Below are positions 51,506-60,403 of a stretch of 64,000 nt of DNA, one piece after another; positions within the stretch are counted from its first letter, which is position 1, and each line of letters starts with the position of its first letter. The notes under the pieces are model-generated. The model did no database searches. It was not told the DNA's origin and worked only from the letters and a program-made list of their open reading frames with translations. Source of the DNA: USCg-Taylor sp050740455. Its GTDB lineage: Bacteria; Pseudomonadota; Gammaproteobacteria; JACCXJ01. Where the stretch lies: positions 19,584 through 83,583 of the forward strand of contig JBOIDF010000008.1 in NCBI GenBank assembly GCA_050740455.1, given 5' to 3'. A program made the translations under genes and the position numbers.

Positions 51506-54232
51506 ATGCGTGCAAACCTGAGCATCAGTGGTTTCTTGGGCCGCGTTTTTGGGAGCCGTAACGAACGACTCCTGAAGCGGATGGCGAAGACGGTGACACG
51601 AGTCAACGAACTGGAATCGTCTTGCGCTGCAATGAATAACGCGCAACTCGCGGCGAAGACCCAGGAGCTTCGAGATCGGTACGGCCATGGCGAGGCGCTA
51701 GACGACCTCTTACCGGAAGCGTTTGCCGCGGTCCGCGAGGTCGGAAGACGGGCGCTCGACATGCGGCACTTCGACGTACAGATTATCGGAGGGATGGTGC
51801 TGCACGCGGGTAAGATTGCCGAGATGCGCACCGGCGAAGGTAAGACGCTCGTCGCGACGCTCGCCGCTTACCTCAATGCGTTAACCGGAAATGGGGTGCA
51901 TATCGTTACCGTAAACGACTATCTAGCCCGCCGCGATGCGCAGTGGATGGGGAGAATATTCGCGTTTCTGGGCATGAGCACCGGCGTTGTTGTTCCGGGC
52001 TTGTCACAAGCGGAGCGGCAGGCGGCCTACGGCGCGGATATCACCTACGGAACCAATAATGAATTCGGCTTCGATTACTTGCGCGATAACATGGCTTTCT
52101 CCAAGGCCGACCGCGTGCAAAGGGGCTTGAATTTCGCGATCGTCGATGAAGTCGATTCGATCCTGATCGACGAAGCCCGCACCCCATTGATTATCTCCGG
52201 CCCTACCGAAGATCGTAGCGATCTTTATGTCAGGGTTGACAAACTTATTCCCAAGCTTACCAGGCAGCATGAAGAAAACGGTCCCGGCGATTACACGGTG
52301 GACGAGAAGGCAAAACAAGCCTATTTGACCGAGCAGGGACATGAGCGTGTCGAGCAACTTTTTGCGCAAAAAGGCTTATTGCAGGAAAGTGAAAGTTTGT
52401 ACAGTGCCGGCAACATCGCATTGATGCATCACATCGGTTCGGCCCTGCGGGCACATGTTCTGTTCCACAAGGACGTCGAGTATATCGTGCGAGATAATGA
52501 AATTATCATCGTCGATGAGTTTACCGGACGGACGATGCCGGGAAGACGCTGGTCAGAAGGACTGCATCAAGCGATCGAAGCCAAGGAGGGCGTGGCGATC
52601 CAAAATGAAAACCAGACGCTCGCCTCGATTACCTTTCAAAATTACTTCCGGCTCTACCATAAGCTCTCGGGGATGACCGGCACGGCGGATACCGAGGCGT
52701 ATGAGTTTCAGCAGATTTACGGCCTGGAAGTGGTCGTGATTCCCACGCACAAGCCGATGATTCGTGACGACCTTGGAGATCTTGTTTACCTGCCTCAAGA
52801 AGATAAGTTCAAGGCGATTGTCGATGATATCAAAGATTGCCACGCTCGAGGCCAACCGGTTCTGGTCGGGACCGCATCGATCGAGACCTCCGAGTTTGTG
52901 TCCGCTCTGCTGCGAGAGGAAGGCTTGAAACACCAGGTATTGAATGCAAAATTTCATGCGAAGGAGGCGCATATCATCGCCCAGGCGGGGAGGCCTGGAG
53001 CGATCACGATCGCCACCAATATGGCGGGCCGCGGAACCGATATCGTGCTCGGCGGCGGTCTAGACGAAGAGATGAAAGCAATCGAGAACCCGGACGAGGT
53101 TACGGTCGCGCGCTTGAAAGCCGAATGGCAGCGCAGGCACGATCAGGTCGTAACGGCGGGGGGGCTTCACGTGATCGGTACCGAACGGCATGAATCGAGG
53201 CGCATAGATAACCAGTTGCGCGGCCGCTCCGGACGGCAGGGCGATCCCGGATCCAGCCGCTTTTATCTATCGCTGAAAGACAATCTCATGCGTATTTTTG
53301 CCTCCGATCGGGTTGCCGGGCTCATGCAGCGCTTGGGTATGCAAGAAGGCGAAGCGATCGAGCATCATTGGGTCACGCGCGCGATCGAAAACGCCCAGCG
53401 CAAAGTCGAAGGGCACAACTTCGATATAAGAAAGCAACTCCTAGAATACGATGATGTCGCCAATGATCAGCGCAAGGTGGTCTATGAGCAGCGCAACGAG
53501 CTTATGGATGCCGAGGATATCTCGGAAAATATTCAGGGGATCCGGCACGATGTCGTTTACAACATGATCGACACCTACATGCCGCCGCAGAGTTTGGATG
53601 AACAGTGGGATCTGCAGGGTCTCGAGGATGCTCTGGAGAGCGAGTTCGGTCAGCGCCTGGAGATCAAGAGGTGGCTGGAACAGGATGGATCGCTCGATGA
53701 AGAGTCCTTACGAAAAAAAATACTGAGCGATATCGAACGCGCTTACGGGCAGAAAGAAGCTGTTGCCGGAGCGCAGGTCATGCGCCATTTCGAAAAGGCG
53801 GTGATGTTACAGGTCTTGGACGCACACTGGAAGGAGCACCTCGCAGCGATGGATCATCTGCGGCAAGGGATCCATCTGCGAGGATACGCACAGAAAAACC
53901 CCAAGCAAGAATATAAACGCGAGGCATTTCAGATGTTCTCACAAATGCTGGAAGAGATAAAACGCGATGTCATAGGGATCGTCTCGCGTGTGCAGGTGCG
54001 TGCGGAAGAAGATGTCGAAGCCGTGGAACGGCAGCGGCGGCGCGCCGCACCGGTCGAGTACAGCCATGCCGAAGCAGGGAGTTCCTTAGAGGATCGAGAT
54101 CAAAGCGCCGCCCCGCCCAAGCCGACGGTGCAATCGCCAGTCACGCGTAAGCATCCTAAAGTCGGCCGTAACTCGTTGTGCCCGTGTGGCTCCGGCCGGA
54201 AATACAAACAGTGCCACGGAAAGCTTGTATGA
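51506..54232 (+). CDS. secA: Preprotein translocase ATPase SecA
   Basis: A 908-residue motor that pushes unfolded preproteins through SecYEG. MRTGEGKTLVATLAAYL is Walker A, DEVDSILIDEARTPLIISG Walker B with the DEAD-like motif, and TNMAGRGTDIVLGGG, GTERHESRRIDNQLRGRSGR and GDPGSSRFYLSLKD complete the helicase core. The preprotein-binding, wing and scaffold domains follow. The C-terminal zinc site CPCGSGRKYKQCHG binds SecB and ribosomes. No secM-like gene precedes it. argJ overlaps its stop (ATGA). Confidence 0.98.
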   Translation: MRANLSISGFLGRVFGSRNERLLKRMAKTVTRVNELESSCAAMNNAQLAAKTQELRDRYGHGEALDDLLPEAFAAVREVGRRALDMRHFDVQIIGGMVLHAGKIAEMRTGEGKTLVATLAAYLNALTGNGVHIVTVNDYLARRDAQWMGRIFAFLGMSTGVVVPGLSQAERQAAYGADITYGTNNEFGFDYLRDNMAFSKADRVQRGLNFAIVDEVDSILIDEARTPLIISGPTEDRSDLYVRVDKLIPKLTRQHEENGPGDYTVDEKAKQAYLTEQGHERVEQLFAQKGLLQESESLYSAGNIALMHHIGSALRAHVLFHKDVEYIVRDNEIIIVDEFTGRTMPGRRWSEGLHQAIEAKEGVAIQNENQTLASITFQNYFRLYHKLSGMTGTADTEAYEFQQIYGLEVVVIPTHKPMIRDDLGDLVYLPQEDKFKAIVDDIKDCHARGQPVLVGTASIETSEFVSALLREEGLKHQVLNAKFHAKEAHIIAQAGRPGAITIATNMAGRGTDIVLGGGLDEEMKAIENPDEVTVARLKAEWQRRHDQVVTAGGLHVIGTERHESRRIDNQLRGRSGRQGDPGSSRFYLSLKDNLMRIFASDRVAGLMQRLGMQEGEAIEHHWVTRAIENAQRKVEGHNFDIRKQLLEYDDVANDQRKVVYEQRNELMDAEDISENIQGIRHDVVYNMIDTYMPPQSLDEQWDLQGLEDALESEFGQRLEIKRWLEQDGSLDEESLRKKILSDIERAYGQKEAVAGAQVMRHFEKAVMLQVLDAHWKEHLAAMDHLRQGIHLRGYAQKNPKQEYKREAFQMFSQMLEEIKRDVIGIVSRVQVRAEEDVEAVERQRRRAAPVEYSHAEAGSSLEDRDQSAAPPKPTVQSPVTRKHPKVGRNSLCPCGSGRKYKQCHGKLV

Positions 54233-55479
54233 GAGCATGGCAGATCCGGCGCCAGGTCAATGACGATTCCTCCGCACGGATGACCAGCCTCCTGGCTGTA
54301 CCTGGGGTCCGCCTCGGTACGGCCTCTGCCCGCATTAAGGACATGGATTGTGATGACCTTGTGGTGATCGAGCTGTGTGAAGGTACCGCAAGCGCCGCGG
54401 TATTCACACAGAATCGCTTTTGCGCTGCGCCCGTGATCCTCGCACGTAGGCACATCGCGCAGTGTCCGCCAAGGTATTTATTGATTAACTCGGGTAACGC
54501 TAATGCCGGCACGGGCTCGCAGGGAATAGACGATGCGCTGACGAGTTGCCGGCAACTGGCCGGCCTCGCGGCTTGCAGGGACGAGGCCGTGCTGCCGTTT
54601 TCAACCGGTGTTATCGGTGAGCGGTTCCCGGTAGAAAAGATCAGGAGCGCGATTCCTGAAGCTGTCGGGAAGTTGGCAGCGGACGGATGGGATGCAGCGG
54701 CGCGGGCCATCATGACGACGGACACCGTGCCCAAAGCGTGTTCGGCAAGAGTCGAGGTGAGCGGTCGGATGATCACGGTGACCGGGATCGCAAAAGGGGC
54801 CGGAATGATACAACCGAAGATGGCGACCATGCTGGCATTTATTGGGACCGACGCGGCTCTAGGGCTAAGTGCTTTGCAGCAAGGGTTGAAACGAATCGTA
54901 GACTGTACGTTCAACCGGATCACGGTCGACGGCGACACCTCGACGAACGACGCCTGTGTTCTCTTTGCTTCAGGCCGATCCGCTCTTCCGCCCATCGAGG
55001 ATATCGACAGCGGCGAGGGGCGGATAATCTATGCCGCTATTCTCGATGTCAGCTTGAAGCTCGCGCATTCAATCGTGCGCGACGGGGAAGGCGCCTCCAA
55101 GTTTATCTCGGTGGAGGTGCGCGCCGGCGAGTCCGAGGAGGAGTGCGCGCTTATCGCTCGTGAGGTAGCCAATTCACCTCTCGTTAAGACTGCATGTTTT
55201 GCCTCGGATCCGAACTGGGGCCGTATCCTCGCCGCGCTCGGCCGCGCGGCACCCAAGGATCTCGATATTAGCCGGGTGCGCATTAGCATTAACGATGTAG
55301 TGGTGGTTTCCGCCGGCGCACGGGCGGTAGGATATAGCGAGGCACAAGCCCGGGCGGCAATGGCGAAACCCGAGCTTGCTATTCGCATCGAGCTGGGTCG
55401 GGGTAGCGCCAATAGCGAGGTGTGGACATGTGATTTGTCCTACGATTATGTTCGAATCAACGCCAGTTACCGCACCTAA
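54229..55479 (+). CDS. argJ: Ornithine acetyltransferase ArgJ
   Basis: A 416-residue enzyme of the cyclic arginine pathway; it moves acetyl from N-acetylornithine to glutamate and in some species also makes N-acetylglutamate. VPGVRLGTASARIKD opens it, INSGNANAGTGSQGIDDAL forms the substrate site, KGAGMIQPKMATMLAFIGTD precedes the self-cleavage site, and VDGDTSTNDACVLFASG contains the Thr nucleophile that splits the chain into alpha and beta subunits. ATG at 54229 overlaps the secA stop. A later start at MTSLLAVPG is possible. Confidence 0.95.
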   Translation: MRAWQIRRQVNDDSSARMTSLLAVPGVRLGTASARIKDMDCDDLVVIELCEGTASAAVFTQNRFCAAPVILARRHIAQCPPRYLLINSGNANAGTGSQGIDDALTSCRQLAGLAACRDEAVLPFSTGVIGERFPVEKIRSAIPEAVGKLAADGWDAAARAIMTTDTVPKACSARVEVSGRMITVTGIAKGAGMIQPKMATMLAFIGTDAALGLSALQQGLKRIVDCTFNRITVDGDTSTNDACVLFASGRSALPPIEDIDSGEGRIIYAAILDVSLKLAHSIVRDGEGASKFISVEVRAGESEEECALIAREVANSPLVKTACFASDPNWGRILAALGRAAPKDLDISRVRISINDVVVVSAGARAVGYSEAQARAAMAKPELAIRIELGRGSANSEVWTCDLSYDYVRINASYRT

Positions 55480-55493
55480 GAACTTTTCTGCTC

Positions 55494-56519
55494 TTGGCCG
55501 CTCTTCCGCTGGTTAAGGTGAAATCCTATGGCCGACGAGCGCTGCACGTTGCCGTGGGCGTCATCGTAAATGAGCAGGGCGAAGTTCTCGTATCGAAGCA
55601 AAAAGCTACGGCTTTTCACGGCGGATTGTGGGAATTTCCGGGCGGAAAAGTCGAACCGGGAGAACGGGTAACCCAAGCGTTGGAGCGGGAGCTGTTTGAA
55701 GAACTTGGAATAACAATACTCTCCTACCGGCCCTTCATCCAGGTACAGCACATAGACCAAGATAGAGAGGTTTTTCTGGATTGCTGGCGCGTCGAGCAGT
55801 GGCGTGGAATCGCACACGGCCGTGAAGGCCAAGCTATTACTTGGTCAGGCACAGCGGATCTCGATGAGAAAACCTTTCCCGAGGCGAATAAACCGATTAT
55901 TACAGCGCTTCGGTTGCCTCCTTTATACTTGATTAGCCCCGGGCCCAGTGGGGATCTCGATCACTTTCTCGGGCAACTCGATCAGTGTTTATCCGCCGGT
56001 ATTCGGATGTTCCAGTTGCGGTCTAAGGAGATGCCGATATCGCAATACGAGAGGCTCGCGCGCGAGGCGCTCCAGGTTTGTAGGCGGCATGAGACCATGT
56101 TGTTATTGAATACTTCGCCGCGAACCGCCGTGTCACTTGGCGCGCATGGCGTACATCTTTCGGCGCGACGTTTACGTGAGGTGCGGGAGCGCCCTCTTGC
56201 CAGCTCCTATTGGGTTGCAGCCTCCTGTCATAGCCATGTTGAGGTCGAATGGGCGAATGAGATTGGTGTCGATTTTATTGTGCTATCCCCAGTCCGTAGG
56301 ACGGGTACGCATCCAGGAAGCCCAGCGCTCGGATGGCAAGCGTTTAGCGAGCTTGCCAGGGACGCGCGGCAGCCTGTATATGCCTTGGGCGGTCTGAGCG
56401 TGTGCGATCTCGAAACGGCGTGGCGGTGCGGTGCCCAAGGTATTGCGGCAATACGAAGTCTCTGGACAGCAAAGGAGTCTTACTCTACGGCTCGATTTGT
56501 TAAGGCTTCAGCGGATTAA
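55494..56519 (+). CDS. Nudix hydrolase fused to ThiE-like domain
   Basis: A protein of up to 341 residues with two domains. Residues about 15-140 are a MutT-type Nudix hydrolase: GGLWEFPGGKVEPGERV leads into the Nudix box, with ERELFEELGI giving the REx2EExG-like part. MutT proteins clear 8-oxo-dGTP. Residues 145-335 resemble thiamine phosphate synthase ThiE (PLYLISPGP, AGIRMFQLRSKEM, GAHGVHLSARRL, DFIVLSPVRRTGTHPGS, VYALGGL). This fusion is common after argJ in gammaproteobacteria; the role of the ThiE part is unknown. The start is uncertain: TTG at 55494 or GTG at 55518. Confidence 0.9.
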   Translation: MAALPLVKVKSYGRRALHVAVGVIVNEQGEVLVSKQKATAFHGGLWEFPGGKVEPGERVTQALERELFEELGITILSYRPFIQVQHIDQDREVFLDCWRVEQWRGIAHGREGQAITWSGTADLDEKTFPEANKPIITALRLPPLYLISPGPSGDLDHFLGQLDQCLSAGIRMFQLRSKEMPISQYERLAREALQVCRRHETMLLLNTSPRTAVSLGAHGVHLSARRLREVRERPLASSYWVAASCHSHVEVEWANEIGVDFIVLSPVRRTGTHPGSPALGWQAFSELARDARQPVYALGGLSVCDLETAWRCGAQGIAAIRSLWTAKESYSTARFVKASAD

Positions 56520-56719
56520 TCGGCGGCCAGGACGTCTCGCGTTTCGAAAAGGTCGCCGGCGTCGCCGAGAGGTGCTGAATCGGCGCCCGCTATCTTGTGC
56601 TTTTCGTCCATCCATTCACCGAGATCGATTATCCTGCAACGCTTGCAACAGAAGGGGCGCCATGACCTATCTTTGGAGATATCCACAGGATTGCGGCACA
56701 CGGGGCAACGGGTGCTCAT
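56516..56719 (-). CDS. yacG: DNA gyrase inhibitor / zinc protein YacG
   Basis: A 67-residue zinc-ribbon protein. CPVC at residues 5-8 and FCCKRCRIIDLGEWMDE give the four zinc cysteines and the family signature. In Escherichia coli it binds GyrB and inhibits gyrase. ATG at 56719 forms ATGA with the zapD stop, so it is coupled to zapD. The 3' ends of yacG and the Nudix-ThiE gene overlap by four bases. Confidence 0.93.
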   Translation of the reverse strand: MSTRCPVCRNPVDISKDRSWRPFCCKRCRIIDLGEWMDEKHKIAGADSAPLGDAGDLFETRDVLAAD

Positions 56720-57495
56720 AAAATACAACATTGCAGATCAAACTCGACATCGCTCCCTGTTTGAACAGGGCGCGCAGAGGTCTCAGGTTGCTCTAAAAAT
56801 CGTATCGTAAAACGGTGTTTACCGGCGCTAACCTCTGGAAACAACTGCGCTACGGAAGGCAATTGAACTCTAATCAGTTGGTGAGCAACAGTCGGCTCCA
56901 AGGACTGCTGATAGAAACCGCCTAGGGCGGCAACTCTTGTCGTATAAGCGCTGTCACGGATCGCGTGGAGCGCAAGGAATACCCCATCTCTGATCACAGA
57001 CAGTTCCTCTAGCCAGCCACGTATGCGGGGGAGCCTATGGGAGGACGGGCGATTCAGCCAATAGTGATACGCGGGTAGATCGAAATTACAGGTACCGCCG
57101 GGAATGGCAGTTCGCTGTTTAACGGCGTTAATAAGCTCATCCTGCCGGAGCGTGTGGCCGGGCTGATAACCCGGGTGTTTCAAGATTTTAAGCGTTTTAT
57201 CGTGACTTAACAGCGTCTCGTTGAGGCGATGACAGTCTACGTGAGGATTGCTTCTAAGGCGGCTAAAAGTCGCTAAATGGCGTTCTAGCTCCTTGATCAG
57301 TTCACCTTTAATATCAGACCGCCAGAGAACATCCGTGATGTCGATCAACCCGCCCAACGCGGCACGGCTATCCCATTCCGAGAAACCGCTAATACGCTCG
57401 GAGACGAAAAGGAAAAGGTGTTCTAATCGAAGTAAGACGCGGACACGTTCATTTAAGGGTTGCTCATAAGTAATGATTGCGCTACCTTCCGTCAT
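56716..57495 (-). CDS. zapD: Cell division protein ZapD
   Basis: A 259-residue cytoplasmic protein that cross-links FtsZ filaments by binding the FtsZ C-terminal tail. IITYEQPLNERVRVLLRLEH is the family start, FDLPAYHYWLNRPSSHRLPR and LYELSVIRDG-like LEELSVIRDGVFLAL lie in the middle, and FTIRFLEQ closes the beta domain. ATG at 57495 is chosen because the conserved start follows at once; the frame is open to 57546. The order coaE-zapD-yacG is typical of gammaproteobacteria. Confidence 0.93.
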   Translation of the reverse strand: MTEGSAIITYEQPLNERVRVLLRLEHLFLFVSERISGFSEWDSRAALGGLIDITDVLWRSDIKGELIKELERHLATFSRLRSNPHVDCHRLNETLLSHDKTLKILKHPGYQPGHTLRQDELINAVKQRTAIPGGTCNFDLPAYHYWLNRPSSHRLPRIRGWLEELSVIRDGVFLALHAIRDSAYTTRVAALGGFYQQSLEPTVAHQLIRVQLPSVAQLFPEVSAGKHRFTIRFLEQPETSARPVQTGSDVEFDLQCCIL

Positions 57496-57642
57496 TGGAA
57501 CGTATTCCCTCTGCGCGGGCGTTAAACGAGAAGTTCCACCTGTCATGACTGAAGGTACACCCGATTCGTCAGCATACCGCAGCGCTATATTGAAGTCGCG
57601 TTGCTAATGGGAAGCCGCATGGAGAGCTACGGAGGGCGCTTA

Positions 57643-58257
57643 TTAAGTGTTGGTATAAGCTAGGTAGCGCTTATGCAACGCGCGCACCTGTTTTTGTAAA
57701 TAAGCCAATTCAGCGTCATTTGTTAATACATCGTCGGCCGCTTCGAGACGTTCCTCGCGGGAAGCTTGAGTCCGAATGATCGCTTTAGCCTCTTCTGCTG
57801 TCAAATGATCGCGCTGCATGGCTCGTTCTAACTGGATATCGAGCGGCGTGTCGACGACCACTACGCGGTCGAAATGCGAGGCCTGCCCTGTTTCTAGGAG
57901 CAGGGGGACGCAGCAGATGCAATAAGGTGCGCGGACCGATTGGGCGCGTTGCTGCATTTCCCGCAAGATACGTGGGTGCAATATCGCTTCAAGTTGCTTC
58001 CGCCGCGCCGCATCCTTAAAAATAATCTTCCGCAACTCCGCGCGCCTTAATTTTCCATGACCATCGAGAACATTGTTTCCAAACGTTTTGACTATCAGGT
58101 TTAAGACACGTTGGCTAGACGCCACCAATTCGCGTGCGATCTGATCCGCGTCGATTACGGGGACGCCGAGGCCGGCAAAAGCGGCGCACACGGTGGATTT
58201 TCCCGCAGCAAATCCACCCGTCAATGCAATTCTCTTAGCTATGCTACCGTTATCCAC
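57643..58257 (-). CDS. coaE: Dephospho-CoA kinase CoaE
   Basis: A 204-residue P-loop kinase for the last step of coenzyme A synthesis. RIALTGGFAAGKSTVCAAF holds the Walker A loop, VPVIDADQIARELV the catalytic Asp region, LEAILHPRILREMQ and CVPLLLETG are further family segments, and DHLTAEEAKAIIRTQ is the lid. GTG at 58257 gives the normal length; an in-frame start at 58314 would reach deeper into pilD. The start overlaps the pilD end by 19 bases. Confidence 0.93.
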   Translation of the reverse strand: MDNGSIAKRIALTGGFAAGKSTVCAAFAGLGVPVIDADQIARELVASSQRVLNLIVKTFGNNVLDGHGKLRRAELRKIIFKDAARRKQLEAILHPRILREMQQRAQSVRAPYCICCVPLLLETGQASHFDRVVVVDTPLDIQLERAMQRDHLTAEEAKAIIRTQASREERLEAADDVLTNDAELAYLQKQVRALHKRYLAYTNT

Positions 58258-59117
58258 CGCATGTAGGCTGTGACGAGATCCTTCCCCCAGAGTAGCGAAA
58301 TCCATCCCGCACAAGCGAGATAGGGCCCAAAAGGTATCGTGGTGCCGCGATCCGCTCCTTGAAATGCAATTTGCGTGATGCCGATGGTGGCGCCGACGAA
58401 CGATGACAATACAATAATAAGCGGTATTGCCTGCCAGCCGATCCAGCCGCCGAGCATCGCGAGCAACTTAAAATCACCGTGGCCCATCCCTTCCTTACCG
58501 GTAAGGAGCTTAAACAATTGATAAACGATCCACAGGCTCAAATAGCCTGCCATCGCACCGCTGACGCTGGACTCAAGATCGGTGAAAACACCGAAAAAAT
58601 TACATGCGATCCCGAACCAAAGAAATGGGAGCGTAATCGAATCAGGCAGATACTTCGTATCGATGTCGATGAAGCTCAGTGCAACTAGGCTCCAGCTTAA
58701 GAAAGCCGCACATAGGGTTTGTAAACTAAAGCCCCAGCGCCATGCGATCGCCGCTACTGTTACGCCGCTTAGTAGCTCGACCAACGGGTAGCGCAAGGAT
58801 ATCGGCCCGGCGCATGCCCGGCAGCGGCCCTTAAGAAAACAGTAGCTCAAGAGCGGGATATTTTCTAACGCAGTGATCTTATGGCCGCAATGAGGGCAAG
58901 AGGAACGTGGGGATGCTAGGGAGAATCGTGACGTCGGAGAGCCGTTGGCTCGACCAGATAATTCCGCGCACTGGGTCCGCCATTCTTGCTCCATCATCCG
59001 TGGTAAGCGATGGATAACCACGTTGAGAAAACTCCCCGCCGCGAGTCCTATCAAACCCATGAAGATCGGAAACGCGAGCGGGGTCGTCTCGAAGAATACA
59101 GCTAGGGTTTCTAACAC
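58239..59117 (-). CDS. pilD: Prepilin peptidase / N-methyltransferase PilD
   Basis: A 292-residue integral membrane aspartic protease that cuts and N-methylates type IV prepilins and type II secretion pseudopilins. SCPHCGHKI and GRCRACAGPI give the four zinc cysteines of the cytoplasmic loop. The catalytic aspartates are in SFIDIDTKYLPDSITLP and GMGHGDFKLLAMLGGWIG. About eight membrane segments. Both the peptidase and methylase parts are intact. It overlaps coaE and lies 47 bases after pilC. Confidence 0.96.
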   Translation of the reverse strand: MLETLAVFFETTPLAFPIFMGLIGLAAGSFLNVVIHRLPRMMEQEWRTQCAELSGRANGSPTSRFSLASPRSSCPHCGHKITALENIPLLSYCFLKGRCRACAGPISLRYPLVELLSGVTVAAIAWRWGFSLQTLCAAFLSWSLVALSFIDIDTKYLPDSITLPFLWFGIACNFFGVFTDLESSVSGAMAGYLSLWIVYQLFKLLTGKEGMGHGDFKLLAMLGGWIGWQAIPLIIVLSSFVGATIGITQIAFQGADRGTTIPFGPYLACAGWISLLWGKDLVTAYMRWITVA

Positions 59118-59164
59118 TAATTGGTTGTTTTCGGCGCGTGTGGCCGCGTACCGTACAGGCGAGA

Positions 59165-60391
59165 TTATACCACCTGTCCCATCTTGAATATGGGTAAATA
59201 CATCGCAATCACCAAGCCACCGATAACGACACCTAAAAACGCCATGATGATCGGTTCGAGCAAGCTCGTTAGCGCCGCTACTGCATCATCAACCTCTTGT
59301 TCATACCAGTCCGCGACCTTACCTAGCATGGTATCGAGAGCACCCGACTCTTCACCTATCGCCACCATCTGAATCACCATATTGGGGAAGATTTTAGAAT
59401 CGCGCATCGCCACGTTCAGCTGGGTGCCTGTGGAGATTTCATCGCGCATACTTATGGTCGCATCCCGGAAGATGATGTTCCCACACGCACCCGCAACGGC
59501 GGTCATCGCTTCCACCAAGGGTGTACCCGCCGCGAACATCGTCGATAGAGTACGATTGAAACGGGCTATACACGCTTTTTCAAGGATACCTTTACCCACA
59601 ACCGGAAGCTTTAACGCCAGCCGGTCTAAGAAATGGGCGAATCCAACAGAACGTTTTTTCAGTTGCATGAGGCCTACAATTATTCCGATGATGCTGCCGA
59701 AGATCGCCCACCAGTATTCTTGGAAATACTCTGAAATCGTGATGACTAGCTTTGTAAGCGGGGGCAGATCGGCGCCGAATCCTTCAAATAGATTTTGAAA
59801 TTGCGGTATCACGAAAATCATCAAAATGGCGGTGATGATAAACGCAACCACGATCACGGCGGTCGGGTAGAACATGGCCGATTTTATTTTCGATTTTAGG
59901 GCTTCGGTTTTTTCCAAATACGTAGCAATCTTATGCAGGATCGATTCTAGAATACCCGAGGCCTCACCCGCGGCGACGAGATTCACGTAAAGCTCGTTGA
60001 AATACAAAGGATGTTTTCCTAAGGAGTCGGCGAGTGACGTACCGGCTTCGACGTCCCCTTTGATGGCCAGCAGGAGATCCTGCATATTCTTGTTCTCATG
60101 ACCGCGCCCCACGATCTCAAAGGACTGTACTAGGGGGACGCCGGACGACATCATAGTGGCTAACTGGCGGCTAAAGACAGCGATGTCCTTGGGAGTGATC
60201 TTTTTCTTCTTTCCACTGCCAAAGAGGGAAGCGCGCTTTTTCGTAACTTTCAGCGGGTTGACGCCCTGCCGGCGGAGCACGGCTTTTACCGACGCATCGC
60301 TAGCGCCCGCAAGCTCACCCTTGACGCGCTTGCCGAATCTATCGAGGCCTTCCCAAAGAAAGGTGCTCTGTTTCAAAGTTGCAACTGCCAT
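59165..60391 (-). CDS. pilC: Type IV pilus inner-membrane platform protein PilC
   Basis: A 408-residue membrane protein with the duplicated T2SSF domain, about residues 70-195 and 275-395. FSRQLATMMSSGVPLVQSFE and FNRTLSTMFAAGTPLVEAM are the repeated signature. Three membrane segments (FYPTAVIVVAFIITAILMIF, YWWAIFGSIIGIIVGLM, and ALTSLLEPIIMAFLGVVIGG) anchor it. PilC couples the PilB ATPase to pilin assembly. The N-terminus FLWEGLDRFGKRVKGEL is typical. It starts 12 bases after pilB. Confidence 0.96.
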   Translation of the reverse strand: MAVATLKQSTFLWEGLDRFGKRVKGELAGASDASVKAVLRRQGVNPLKVTKKRASLFGSGKKKKITPKDIAVFSRQLATMMSSGVPLVQSFEIVGRGHENKNMQDLLLAIKGDVEAGTSLADSLGKHPLYFNELYVNLVAAGEASGILESILHKIATYLEKTEALKSKIKSAMFYPTAVIVVAFIITAILMIFVIPQFQNLFEGFGADLPPLTKLVITISEYFQEYWWAIFGSIIGIIVGLMQLKKRSVGFAHFLDRLALKLPVVGKGILEKACIARFNRTLSTMFAAGTPLVEAMTAVAGACGNIIFRDATISMRDEISTGTQLNVAMRDSKIFPNMVIQMVAIGEESGALDTMLGKVADWYEQEVDDAVAALTSLLEPIIMAFLGVVIGGLVIAMYLPIFKMGQVV

Positions 60392-60403
60392 AAGCTCGCC
60401 TCA

